From the NCBI RefSeq assembly GCF_017573505.1, contig NZ_JAGEOJ010000040.1, positions 1-62,437 of the forward strand: a DNA stretch of 62,437 bases. The letters run 5' to 3'. The notes below the pieces were generated by a model. The model searched no databases and was not told the origin of the DNA. It worked only from the letters and a program-made list of their open reading frames with translations. This DNA is from Actinomadura barringtoniae (lineage in GTDB: Bacteria; Actinomycetota; Actinomycetes; Streptosporangiales; Streptosporangiaceae). The position numbers and the translations under genes are program-made. This document shows, piece after piece, positions 41,316-49,427 of the stretch. How positions within the stretch are numbered: position 1 is the first letter of the stretch; each line of letters opens with the position of its first letter.

Positions 41316-42614
41316 TTACTTACGCGTCCGTACGGTCTTGGTCGACCGGGTGTTCAGCGACATCTCGTCGGCCTTCTCGACGTTCTTCTTCAGGCGGACG
41401 GTGCCGGTGGCGGGGTCGACCACGTCCACGACCTTGCGCAGCAGCGAGGTGATCTCGTCGTTGCCCGCCTCCTCGGCGAGCTGGACGGCGCGGCCCAGGC
41501 GCGCGGTGGCGGCGTCCTCGTCGCCGTCCTTGCGGGCCTGCAGGCCCTGCTGGATCGCGTCGGCGAGCTCGGCCTGGCCGGTGTAGTGGGCCACGCGCGG
41601 GTTGAGGCGGGTCGAGGCGGCCTCGTCGTCGGTCCACTGGGCGAGGATGTTGCCTCTGGCCAGCTCGACGTCCTCCTGGCCCGGTCCGCCGGGCACGACC
41701 AGCTTGACCCAGCCGACGCGCAGCTCCTTGCCGAGTCCGGCCGGGGTGACCTCGACCGAGATGTGGTAGTCGCGGCTCTCGGCGCCCCACGCGCCGAGCG
41801 GGTAGTCGCCCGCCAGGGGAGCCGAGTCCTTGCGCTTGCCGGTGAGGTCCTCGACGGTCGGCAGGACCTGCTTGACGAAGCGCAGCTTGGCCGTCTGCGG
41901 CGTCCACACGCGCAGCGCGACGTCGGCGACGGCCTTGCCCATGGCGGCCTCGGTCATCGCCTGGAAGTCGGCGACCAGGTCCTTGGGGTCGGCGACGATG
42001 TCGACGCTGCCGAGCATCGCGGACGACACCTTGCGCAGCTCCTCGACCTCCCAGTCCGTTCCGACGCCGCGGCAGTCGCAGACGAACCGCCCGCTGCAGC
42101 GGGCGAGGGCCGCGCTCAGCTCCTCGTCGGTCTCGTGCTGGTTCTTGCCGTCGGTCAGCAGGATGGCGTGCCGGATGCCCTCCTGGTGAGCGTCGAACAG
42201 CTGGTCGGCCAGCCGCAGCCACGACCCGATCGCCGTACCGCCGTGGGCCTGGAGGCGGCTCAGTGCCTGCTTGGCCTGCCCGCGCGTGTTCGCGTCCGCC
42301 GGTACGAGGGTCGGGTGCTGCGGGAAGACCATCGAGGCGGTGTTGGCGCCCGAGATGATCGCGAAGTTCACGCCGTCCCGGATGGTGTCCACCGCGACCT
42401 GCGCGGCCGCGATGGCGGCGCGCAGCTTGGCGTCGGGGTAGGACATCGACCCCGAGGTGTCGATGATGATGACCTCGGCGGCACTGGTGGCCTGTGCGAC
42501 CCCGGTGGGCCCGCCGGTCGACTCCACCGAGACGATCGCGTGGACCTCGCGGCCGTTCTCGGAGAGGTACTTGTTCTGGTCGACCTTGATGCTGAACTGG
42601 GGCTGCTCGGTCAT
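41316..42614 (-). CDS. von Willebrand factor A (VWA) domain protein
   Basis: The 432-residue protein has a VWA domain with a complete MIDAS: DTSGSMS (about residue 54), the Thr in HGGTAIGSWL and the Asp in LLTDGKN. Beta-rich and helical C-terminal regions follow. There is no signal peptide, so it acts in the cytoplasm, presumably as a metal-dependent protein-binding scaffold. Its start overlaps the phosphatase stop by four bases, and the FHA gene begins nine bases downstream. Confidence 0.88.
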   Translation of the reverse strand: MTEQPQFSIKVDQNKYLSENGREVHAIVSVESTGGPTGVAQATSAAEVIIIDTSGSMSYPDAKLRAAIAAAQVAVDTIRDGVNFAIISGANTASMVFPQHPTLVPADANTRGQAKQALSRLQAHGGTAIGSWLRLADQLFDAHQEGIRHAILLTDGKNQHETDEELSAALARCSGRFVCDCRGVGTDWEVEELRKVSSAMLGSVDIVADPKDLVADFQAMTEAAMGKAVADVALRVWTPQTAKLRFVKQVLPTVEDLTGKRKDSAPLAGDYPLGAWGAESRDYHISVEVTPAGLGKELRVGWVKLVVPGGPGQEDVELARGNILAQWTDDEAASTRLNPRVAHYTGQAELADAIQQGLQARKDGDEDAATARLGRAVQLAEEAGNDEITSLLRKVVDVVDPATGTVRLKKNVEKADEMSLNTRSTKTVRTRK

Positions 42615-43798
42615 GAGGGGCTCTCCATGTTCGGGGTGACCGGAATGAGGGCCACCGATATGTTGTCGCGGCCGCCGGAGTCGAGCGCGTGCTGGACCAG
42701 GGTCCGCGCCGCGCCGAGGGGATCGGCTGCCGGGTCGCTCGAGGCGGCGGCGAGCACGGCGGTGAGGTCCGCCGGCGCCCCCGCGTAGTTCCAGAGGCCG
42801 TCGCTGCAGACGACGACGGTGCCGGGCCCGGACGGGGTGAACGTCGCGACGCTCGGACGGACCTCGTCGGCGTCGGCGCCGAGCCAGGCGGTGATGACGT
42901 GCGCGTTCGGGTGCGCCTCGGCCTCGGCCTCGGTCAGCGCGCCCTCGGCGACCATGAACGCCGCCCACGAGTCGTCCACGCTGAGCTGAGCGGAGGCCTC
43001 GTTCGCTCCGTTGGCCAGCCAGTAGGCGCGGCTGTCGCCGACCCAGCCGATGGTGATCGAGCCGGGTGTGGTCACGGCCGACACGTACGTGCAGGAGGGA
43101 GCCTCGTGCGGCGACTCGGCCAGCGCGGCGACGGCTTCGGCGGCCTTCAGCACGGCCTTGTGCGTCGCGGTCTCGGGGTCGGCGCCCGCCTCCAGGCCCG
43201 CCAGCAGCTCGGCGACACCGGTCTGCGCGGCGGCCAGGGAGGCCTCGTCGGGACGCGGTGAGGAGCCGACGCCGTCGCACACCACGGCCGCGACGCCGGA
43301 CGGATGAGTGGAGAGGGCGAGGGCGTCCTCGTTGCGCGGGTAGCGCTTGCCCCGGTCGCTCGCGCCCGCCGCGACGCGTTCGGGCAGCTCGATCTCGATG
43401 TGGTCGCGGTCGGCGGGCTGCCGGAGGCCGCACTCCTCGCAGTAGCCGTCGGCGTCGATGGAGGTCGCGCCGCAGCCGGTGCAGGGCCGCTTGGGCTTCA
43501 CCGGGTCGGTACGGCGGGTCACCGGCCGGCTCATCCCGGACGCGTCGGCGCGCGCGATCGCGTGGGCGCGCGCCGCGACCGCCTTCTCCGACAGCGCGTG
43601 CCCGCACGCCTCGCAGAAGTCCTCGCCCTCGAAGACCCCCTCGCCGCAGTTGGGGCAGGGCTTGGTCGCTGCTTCGGCCACGTTCTGGTCCTCCGTCGCT
43701 GCCGTTCGGTCTGCCGCTGCCGCTGCCGGTGGCGGATCGGCCACGGTCGGGTCCGCCGTGGTCGGCCGCGCCGTCGCGGGCGCCTGGTCCTCCGTCAC
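42611..43798 (-). CDS. PP2C-family Ser/Thr phosphatase with zinc ribbons
   Basis: The 395-residue protein starts with an Ala/Pro/Thr-rich stretch, then two zinc ribbons (CPNCGEGVFEGEDFCEACG; CTGCGATSIDADGYCEECG), then a PP2C domain (about 140-390) with every metal-site motif: RYPRNEDALAL, VVCDGVGSS, WVGDSRAYW, VCSDGLWNY and GGRDNISVAL. It should dephosphorylate targets of the adjacent kinase, with which it overlaps by four bases. No membrane segment is present, unlike PstP. Confidence 0.92.
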   Translation of the reverse strand: MTEDQAPATARPTTADPTVADPPPAAAAADRTAATEDQNVAEAATKPCPNCGEGVFEGEDFCEACGHALSEKAVAARAHAIARADASGMSRPVTRRTDPVKPKRPCTGCGATSIDADGYCEECGLRQPADRDHIEIELPERVAAGASDRGKRYPRNEDALALSTHPSGVAAVVCDGVGSSPRPDEASLAAAQTGVAELLAGLEAGADPETATHKAVLKAAEAVAALAESPHEAPSCTYVSAVTTPGSITIGWVGDSRAYWLANGANEASAQLSVDDSWAAFMVAEGALTEAEAEAHPNAHVITAWLGADADEVRPSVATFTPSGPGTVVVCSDGLWNYAGAPADLTAVLAAASSDPAADPLGAARTLVQHALDSGGRDNISVALIPVTPNMESPS

Positions 43799-46338
43799 AG
43801 CAGCGTCCTCGGCCGTACGGCGTTGGCGCGGTCGATGAGCACCCGTCTGTCCTCGCGGTCCTGGGAGTGGCGGGCCAGCGCCCGGTAGAGCTCGTCGAGC
43901 CCGTTCCGCACGGCCTGGTCGGTCAGCGGCCGGCCGAGCAGCGAGGCGCCCTGCGTGACCCCGGTGTGCGCGGTGCCCAGGCCCAGCCAGCCGAGCGCGC
44001 CCTCCAGGACCTCGGCGGCGAGGCGTTCGTGCCGTTCACCCTCCAGCTGCAGGCGCGCCAGCCGGTCGCCCGCGCCGACCAGGTCCGCGGCGGTCAGCTC
44101 GTTGACGGGACGGCGCCGTACGGCCGTCGTCACCGCCGCCACCTGCGCCGCGACGAAGCGGATCGAGGTCTTCGGCACCGAGTCCAGCACGGCCACGGCC
44201 GCCGCCCGGTTGCCCCCGGCCAGGTGGATGCGGGCCAGGCCGAACGCGGCGTTGATGTAGCTGTTGTCGGTGCGCCAGACCATCTCGTACAGCCGTACGG
44301 CCTCCATCGGCGCGCGCTCCTCGCGGCACGCGGCGAGCGCGAGCTTGGGCGCGGCCTCGCCGGGCAGCAGCGAGTAGAGCGCGTCGAAGCGCGGCTCGGC
44401 CTCGGTGACGCGGCCCTCGGCCAGCAGCGCGACCGCGCGGTACCAGTCGACGCGCCAGTCGCCGGGACGTTCGGCCGCGACCTGGTCGAGCAGCGCGTGC
44501 GCCGCCGGGGCCTCGCCGAGCTCGATGCGCACCCGCGCCAGCGTCAGCGTGATCTCGGGCGTCTGCTGCTGCGCGTTGGCGACCGTGACGGCCAGCTGCG
44601 CGGGCTCCAGCGCGGTCAGCCCGGCCAGGAAGCCGGCCTGCGGGTCCGACCCGTCCACCAGCGGAACGGGCAGCGACGCGGCGGCGGCCGCGCGGGTGAG
44701 CGGCGGCAGCGCGCCGGCGTCGCGGCGCGCACCGGTGCCGTCGCCTCGCGCGCCGTTGTCGTTGCCGCGTGCACCGGTGTCGGTGCCCGAGGCGAAGCGT
44801 TCCGGGCCGAAGAGACCGGACGGTGCCGAACGCGGGTGGCCGTCCTCGGCGGCGAGCACCTCGCGCAGCACGCCGGTGAGCTGCTCGGCCATCTCGGCCG
44901 CGTCCTGGAAGCGCTGCGCCGGGTCGCGGTGGGTGGCGCGGCGCAGCAGCCGGTCGTAGGACTCGAACCGCGCCAGGATCGGGACCTGGTCGCGCGGCGG
45001 GAGCTTCTCGGCGTAGTCGCGCGTGTAGCCGGTGAACTTGAACGTCAGTGTGGCCAGCGCCCGGCCGACCGTGTAGAGGTCGGAGCTGACCGAGGGACCG
45101 TCGTCGGCGATCTCGGGGGCCTGGTAGCCGACCGTTCCGTAGATCGCGCCCTCCGGGTCGTCGATCCGCCGCACCGCGCCCATGTCGATCAGGCGCAGCT
45201 GCTCCTCGGTCTGGATGATGTTGTCGGGCTTGAAGTCGCAGTAGACCAGACCCTGGGAGTGCAGGTAGCCGAACGCGTTCAGCGCCTCCAGCGCGTAGGC
45301 GATCGCGTGGCTGAGCGGCATCGCCTCCTCGCCGAGCTGGTTGCGGCGGTAGAGCAGGATGTCCTTCAGCGACTGGCCGCCGACGTACTCCATGACGATG
45401 TAACCGGAGCCGGCGTGCTGCACGAAGTTGTAGATCTTGACGATGTTGGGGTGCTCGACCTCGGCGAGGAACGCGCGCTCGGCTGCGGCTGCGGCCATCG
45501 CGTCGGCGTCGCCCGAGTCCAGCAGGCCCTTGAGGACGACCCAGCGGTCGCTGACGTTCTTGTCCCTGGCGAGGTAGATCCAGCCGAGACCGCCGTGGGC
45601 CAGGCAGCCGAGCACCTCGTACTGCCCGACGATCAGGTCGCCGGGGTTCAGCTTGGGCGTGAACGAGAAGCGCGAGCCGCACTTGGGGCAGAACCCCTCC
45701 GTACGGCTGGGCCGGTCGCCCTTGCTGCGGCCGACCGGCTCACCGCAGTCGCTGCAGAACCGCTTGTTCTCGGCGACCTCGGGGTTGGCTAGCACGGCGG
45801 TCGACGGGTCGCGGTACGGAACGCGCGGCACCTCGACCATCCCGGCGCCGAGCCCGCCGCGCCGCCCGGACGAGCGGGCCGAGCCGGTGCGGGTGCTGCC
45901 CGTTCGCGTGCTGCCGGTGGCGTACGTACCGGACGGCACGCTGCCGGTCGGGCTCGACGACGCGGTGACGGGCGCGATGGAGCCCGAGGCTGCGGAGGGG
46001 GTCGAGGGTGGCATGCCGCAGGTATCGCAGTAGCCGTCCTCGATCGTTCCGCCGCACCCGGGCTGCGCGCACTTGCCGGGAGCGAACGCGGCGGGAGCTG
46101 GAGCTGGGGGAGTTGAGGCTGCTGCCGGAGCCGGGGGCGCGGCGGTCTCGGGCGGCATGCCGCACGTGTCGCAGTAGCCGTCCTCGATCGTTCCGCCGCA
46201 GCCGGGCTGGGCGCACCCGGCCGGACCTGCGGCGGGGCCAGCTGCCTGACCCGGACTCGCGTTGGCTGCCATGCCACATTGGACGCAGTAGCCGTCTTCG
46301 ATGGTTCCGGAACAGCCCGGCGCCACGCATCGACTCAT
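43795..46338 (-). CDS. pknG: PknG-like Ser/Thr protein kinase with triple zinc-ribbon N-terminus
   Basis: The 847-residue protein begins with three zinc ribbons of the form C-x-P-G-C-x-G-T-I-E-D-G-Y-C-x-x-C-G (about residues 4-22, 42-60, 89-107). After a Ser/Thr/Gly linker comes the PknG rubredoxin-like module (FCSDCGEP and FCPKCGSRF, about 186-219). The kinase domain (about 225-500) has CLAHGGLGWIYLA, VVLKGL, VYCDFKPDNII and LIDMGAVRR, and a TPR-like C-terminus follows from about 590. PknG controls glutamate metabolism through FHA protein GarA in mycobacteria. The ribbon repeat is not part of mycobacterial PknG. ATG 46338 overlaps the preceding stop. Confidence 0.92.
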   Translation of the reverse strand: MSRCVAPGCSGTIEDGYCVQCGMAANASPGQAAGPAAGPAGCAQPGCGGTIEDGYCDTCGMPPETAAPPAPAAASTPPAPAPAAFAPGKCAQPGCGGTIEDGYCDTCGMPPSTPSAASGSIAPVTASSSPTGSVPSGTYATGSTRTGSTRTGSARSSGRRGGLGAGMVEVPRVPYRDPSTAVLANPEVAENKRFCSDCGEPVGRSKGDRPSRTEGFCPKCGSRFSFTPKLNPGDLIVGQYEVLGCLAHGGLGWIYLARDKNVSDRWVVLKGLLDSGDADAMAAAAAERAFLAEVEHPNIVKIYNFVQHAGSGYIVMEYVGGQSLKDILLYRRNQLGEEAMPLSHAIAYALEALNAFGYLHSQGLVYCDFKPDNIIQTEEQLRLIDMGAVRRIDDPEGAIYGTVGYQAPEIADDGPSVSSDLYTVGRALATLTFKFTGYTRDYAEKLPPRDQVPILARFESYDRLLRRATHRDPAQRFQDAAEMAEQLTGVLREVLAAEDGHPRSAPSGLFGPERFASGTDTGARGNDNGARGDGTGARRDAGALPPLTRAAAAASLPVPLVDGSDPQAGFLAGLTALEPAQLAVTVANAQQQTPEITLTLARVRIELGEAPAAHALLDQVAAERPGDWRVDWYRAVALLAEGRVTEAEPRFDALYSLLPGEAAPKLALAACREERAPMEAVRLYEMVWRTDNSYINAAFGLARIHLAGGNRAAAVAVLDSVPKTSIRFVAAQVAAVTTAVRRRPVNELTAADLVGAGDRLARLQLEGERHERLAAEVLEGALGWLGLGTAHTGVTQGASLLGRPLTDQAVRNGLDELYRALARHSQDREDRRVLIDRANAVRPRTLL

Positions 46339-47546
46339 CGGTCGGATCCCTTCGATGAGATGACCCGCTGGTAGTCCGACAGCGTGGCCGTCGCCTTGCG
46401 CAGGTCGCAGGGGGATGTCCAGAGCAGGTCGCGCGCCTCGGAGTAGAGGCGGGTGAGTTCGGCGTCCTCGGCGAGGCCGAGCCTGGCGGCCTTCATCTTG
46501 TAGGCGCCGAGCCGGCCGCGCAGTTCCTCGCGGCGGTCCAGCAGGCCCGTGATGAGGGAGGCGTCGCCGCGCGCCCGCTGCAGCGCGGTGGCGACGGCCT
46601 GTTCGAGATCGGCGACGCGGTCGGCGAGCTCGCCCCACCGCCGCGCGTCGCGCAGCACGTGCAGCGCGCCGAGCCGGTCGGCCAGGGCGGGCGACAGGTC
46701 GCGCAGGTCCGGCAGCGCCGGGGAGGCGATCTTGATGAGCACCTGGTCGCGTGCGTGCCTGGCCTCGGCCTCGGCCGCGCGCACCTGGTCGATGGAGGCC
46801 GCGACGCGTTCGATCCGGGACGCGGCGTCCGCGCGGAACGAGCCGGCCTCGGCCAGCCGCCGCCGCAGGTCGGCGAGGTCCTTGCGGGCGGTCCGCAGCC
46901 GCGTGGTGTCGGCGTGCCCGCCGCGGCCGAACGACATGGGGTCGGTGCGCACGGCCTGGGAGAGCGCGTCGACGTCGCGGAAGACCCGTTCGGCCTCGGG
47001 GTCGGTCGCGGGGCCGGTCGCGCCCAGCTCCTGCGCGAGGCCGGTCACGGCGCGGCGCTCCTGGTCGACCTCGGCGAGCGCGTTCAGCAGCTCGGACCAG
47101 ACGACGTCGACGGCGGCGGCCATCTTCGCCGCCTCCTCGAAGAGCGGCGTCATCCGCGCGACCACCGCGCGCAGGCTGAGCTTCTCGCCGCCGGGCGCGG
47201 ACAGCAGCGTGCGGCGTTCGAGGGGGACCTCAACGGCCGGGAGCTCGACCGAGGGGCCGGTCAGCAGGTGTGTCAGCTCGGCGAGCTGGGCCTGCCCGGG
47301 CTTGGAGTGGCGGGCGCGCAGCTCCTCGGCCGCGGCGAGCGTGCCGCCGTACAGGTCGAACAGCCCCCACAGGCTGGTCGTACGGGACTGCAGCTCGCCC
47401 TGCCGACGCGCGGTCTCACCGGTGACGGCCGCGCCCTCGAGCAGGCGGAAGCCCTGGTGGCTCTCCAGATCCAGAAGCGCGGTGCTGATCCGCTCCTTCT
47501 CGTCCCGCAGGTCCTGAAGCGCGCGGTCCACCTCGTCGCGATTCAT
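46335..47546 (-). CDS. Coiled-coil protein, first gene of the PknG island
   Basis: The 403-residue protein is predominantly charged helix with Arg/Glu/Ala/Leu heptads (about residues 1-60, 150-330), without signal or membrane segment. It ends KATATLSDYQRVISSKG. No family recognised. Its stop overlaps the PknG start by four bases, so it belongs to the same transcript and may scaffold the kinase. ATG 47546 lacks a clear ribosome binding site; the frame is open to ATG 47609 through a 12-bp repeat. Confidence 0.7.
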   Translation of the reverse strand: MNRDEVDRALQDLRDEKERISTALLDLESHQGFRLLEGAAVTGETARRQGELQSRTTSLWGLFDLYGGTLAAAEELRARHSKPGQAQLAELTHLLTGPSVELPAVEVPLERRTLLSAPGGEKLSLRAVVARMTPLFEEAAKMAAAVDVVWSELLNALAEVDQERRAVTGLAQELGATGPATDPEAERVFRDVDALSQAVRTDPMSFGRGGHADTTRLRTARKDLADLRRRLAEAGSFRADAASRIERVAASIDQVRAAEAEARHARDQVLIKIASPALPDLRDLSPALADRLGALHVLRDARRWGELADRVADLEQAVATALQRARGDASLITGLLDRREELRGRLGAYKMKAARLGLAEDAELTRLYSEARDLLWTSPCDLRKATATLSDYQRVISSKGSDR

Positions 47547-47549
47547 CGG

Positions 47550-47597
47550 CGGGCACACCGGTGACGACACCGGTGAACGCACCGGCGGACACACCGG
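47550..47597. repeat. 12-bp tandem repeat at the 5' end of the PknG island
   Basis: Four 12-base units on the plus strand each end ACACCGG or GCACCGG (47550-47561, 47562-47573, 47574-47585, 47586-47597). They lie directly before the ATG of the first island gene, in frame with it. Confidence 0.75.
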
Positions 47598-47716
47598 TCC
47601 CTGCACCATGCACGCATTCGCGCTGTTTCCCCCATCCGACCCCGTTTGCGGGAACAGTGTTCACCATGCGCGGTGGGCTTCTCAAGGTCTGGTGACGCAG
47701 GCCCGGGCCCTCCAAA

Positions 47717-47742
47717 ATGTCAGTGTTCGAACGTATGATCGA
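47717..47742 (+). promoter_or_regulatory. DNA-damage-type promoter: PafBC-like -35/-10 with LexA-like box
   Basis: ATGTCAGTG (47717-47725) matches the RecA-independent damage promoter consensus TTGTCRGTG at 8 of 9 bases. It is followed by exactly 8 bases and TATGAT (47734-47739), as in the known TTGTCRGTG-N8-TANNNT element. TCGAACGTATGATCGA (47727-47742) also fits the actinobacterial LexA box TCGAAC-N4-GTTCGA with one mismatch. The -10 is six bases before the ATG, so the mRNA would be leaderless. Confidence 0.65.
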
Positions 47743-47745
47743 ACC

Positions 47746-48237
47746 ATGCAGAACATCGCGACCGGCCAGCAGGACCAGACCGACACCGCGCTCACCGCCT
47801 CCGAGATCGCCGCGCTGGCGCTCTCCCTGGCTCACCTGGGCGCGGGGCCGCAGGCCACCACCGCCCGCCGCGCCCTGCGTCACCTCGTCGACGCCGACAA
47901 CCACGACGACGTCGTCACCGCCACCCTGTCCACCCTCACCAGGCCGCTCACGGTCTCCACCGCCGACCGTGCCCGCGTGATCGCCGCCGCGATCACCGAG
48001 CACCGCGTGGTCCGGCTCTGTTACGGCGACGCCGCCGCCAACGTGACGATCCGCGAGGTCGAGCCCGTCACCTGCCTGGTCCACCGCGACCACTGGTACC
48101 TCGTCGGCTGGTGCCGGATGCGCCGTTCCATCCGCGCCTTCCGCTTCGACCGCATCCTCGCGGTCGAGTCCACCGGCCTGCCCGCACGGCCGCGCCGGGC
48201 CGAGCGCTACCTGCCGTTCCAGCGGCGCAGCGCATGA
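47746..48237 (+). CDS. Stand-alone WYL-domain protein
   Basis: The 163-residue protein is a helical stretch (TASEIAALALSLAHLG, about residues 15-60) joined to a WYL domain (about 75-145) that includes the literal WYL in RDHWYLVGWCRMRRSIRAF and the FDRI segment. It lacks the N-terminal helix-turn-helix and C-terminal WCX of PafB/C or YafY regulators. WYL domains bind nucleic acids and act in DNA-damage and phage-defence regulation. The damage-type promoter immediately upstream suggests induction after DNA damage. Role unknown. Confidence 0.82.
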   Translation: MQNIATGQQDQTDTALTASEIAALALSLAHLGAGPQATTARRALRHLVDADNHDDVVTATLSTLTRPLTVSTADRARVIAAAITEHRVVRLCYGDAAANVTIREVEPVTCLVHRDHWYLVGWCRMRRSIRAFRFDRILAVESTGLPARPRRAERYLPFQRRSA

Positions 48238-48336
48238 TCCCGTCTCCTGGGCGTGGTCCGCGCGGCCGTTCCCTCTGACCCGTTCGGCGGTCGCCGTCGC
48301 CCCCTGTCCGGCGGCCGCCGAACGGCACCACCGATC

Positions 48337-48421
48337 GCCGGCGGCCGATGCGGCGCCGCTCGTGGCCGATGCGCGGCCGCTGGCAGCTGATGCGCGGTCG
48401 CTAGCGGCTGATGAGGCCGGG
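48337..48421 (-). repeat. 21-bp imperfect tandem repeat beyond the acyltransferase stop
   Basis: Units starting at 48337 (22 bases), 48359, 48380 and 48401 share a CTnGCGGCTGATGCGCGG-like sequence. The last is the 3' end of the minus-strand acyltransferase gene, including its TAG. In the copies the stop position reads CAG or GAG. Confidence 0.75.
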
Positions 48422-49285
48422 GACCACGCGGGGGAGCATGCGGGCTCCCCCGGCGAGGCCGCGGCCGAGCCGGCCCATGGGTGTGCGGCCCGGATCGGTG
48501 GCCTGCTCCGCACGCAGGCCGTCGATGATCTCCTCGACGGCCTTGCGGGCCTCGTCGCGCGCGGCGGTCACGGCGCCGACGTCGCCGGCGAGGCCCGCCC
48601 AGCGCGTGGTGTCGATCGGCTTGCCGAAGCCGTAGTAGAGGCGTTCGGGACGCGGGACCGGGGTGAGGCCGATGCCGCGCGACAGCGGCACCATCACGTC
48701 GTCGCGGCGGCCCCGTTCGCCCAGCACGAGCCGGCCGAAGCCGCGCGCGGGCGCCAGCAGGCGGCTGTCGGGGTCCAGGACGGTCGTGAACATCTCCTCG
48801 ACGCCGACCGTGCCGAACGGGACGATCGGGCAGCCCGCCTCGATGGCCATCCGGGCGAAGCCGAGCCGGGTGTCCCACTGCAGCTGGTACGCGTCGTCGC
48901 GGTGCCGGGTGGCCTCCCTGGCGCCGCCGGGGAAGACCACGACCATCTGGCCCGTGCGCAGGAGCTCGCGGCAGTTCTCGCGGGTGCCGTCGACCGAGCC
49001 GCCCATGTCCATGATCGTTCGCCAGCCGGGGATCTGCCAGTGCACGTGGTCGGCCAGCGAACGCACCCACACGCCCCGGCGCCGGTGGATCTCGAAGAAG
49101 ATCAGCGGCGCGTCGATGACCCCGTAGACGGTGTGGTTGCCGACCAGCAGCGCGGGCCCGTGCTCGGGGATGTTCTCCAGCCCGTGGAAGACCGGGGAGG
49201 TCCAGGCGCGCCACGGCTCCAGAGCCAGGCTCGCCGCCCGGATCAGGTGCTCGGAAGGGGGTGTCCAGTCCGCAAGGGGGGCCAT
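48401..49285 (-). CDS. Lysophospholipid acyltransferase-family protein
   Basis: The 294-residue protein resembles the PlsC/DGAT acyltransferase group: ALLVGNHTVYGVIDAPL holds the catalytic His, VVVFPGGAREATRH is the glycerol-phosphate-type motif, and GCPIVPFGTVG is the third block. It probably acylates a lipid at the membrane surface. ATG 49285 is chosen; it has no ribosome binding site, and TACGAT on the minus strand (49298-49293) seven bases upstream suggests leaderless transcription. A TTG at 49294 is in frame. Confidence 0.82.
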   Translation of the reverse strand: MAPLADWTPPSEHLIRAASLALEPWRAWTSPVFHGLENIPEHGPALLVGNHTVYGVIDAPLIFFEIHRRRGVWVRSLADHVHWQIPGWRTIMDMGGSVDGTRENCRELLRTGQMVVVFPGGAREATRHRDDAYQLQWDTRLGFARMAIEAGCPIVPFGTVGVEEMFTTVLDPDSRLLAPARGFGRLVLGERGRRDDVMVPLSRGIGLTPVPRPERLYYGFGKPIDTTRWAGLAGDVGAVTAARDEARKAVEEIIDGLRAEQATDPGRTPMGRLGRGLAGGARMLPRVVPGLISR

Positions 49286-49371
49286 GACCGGCAATCGTAA
49301 AGGACCGGTCAGCGCTTGCTTACGCGGTGCCTTGTGAGATTGGTGACAAGGCCCGCAGGTGAACCCCGCGC

Positions 49372-49427
49372 CCGGCTTACAACTCGTCGCCTGGCTTACA
49401 AGAGGTCGCTCTGCTTACAACATGCCG
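49372..49427 (-). repeat. 19-bp tandem repeat spanning an SDR gene stop codon
   Basis: Read on the minus strand, TTGTAAGC occurs three times at 19-base steps; the TAA codons are at 49417-49415, 49398-49396 and 49379-49377. The first is the real stop of the SDR gene. Confidence 0.9.

Noticed and set aside
46659..47564. Plus-strand open frames across the first PknG-island gene
   Set aside because: They are antisense to a coiled-coil gene that is overlapped and coupled to pknG on the minus strand.
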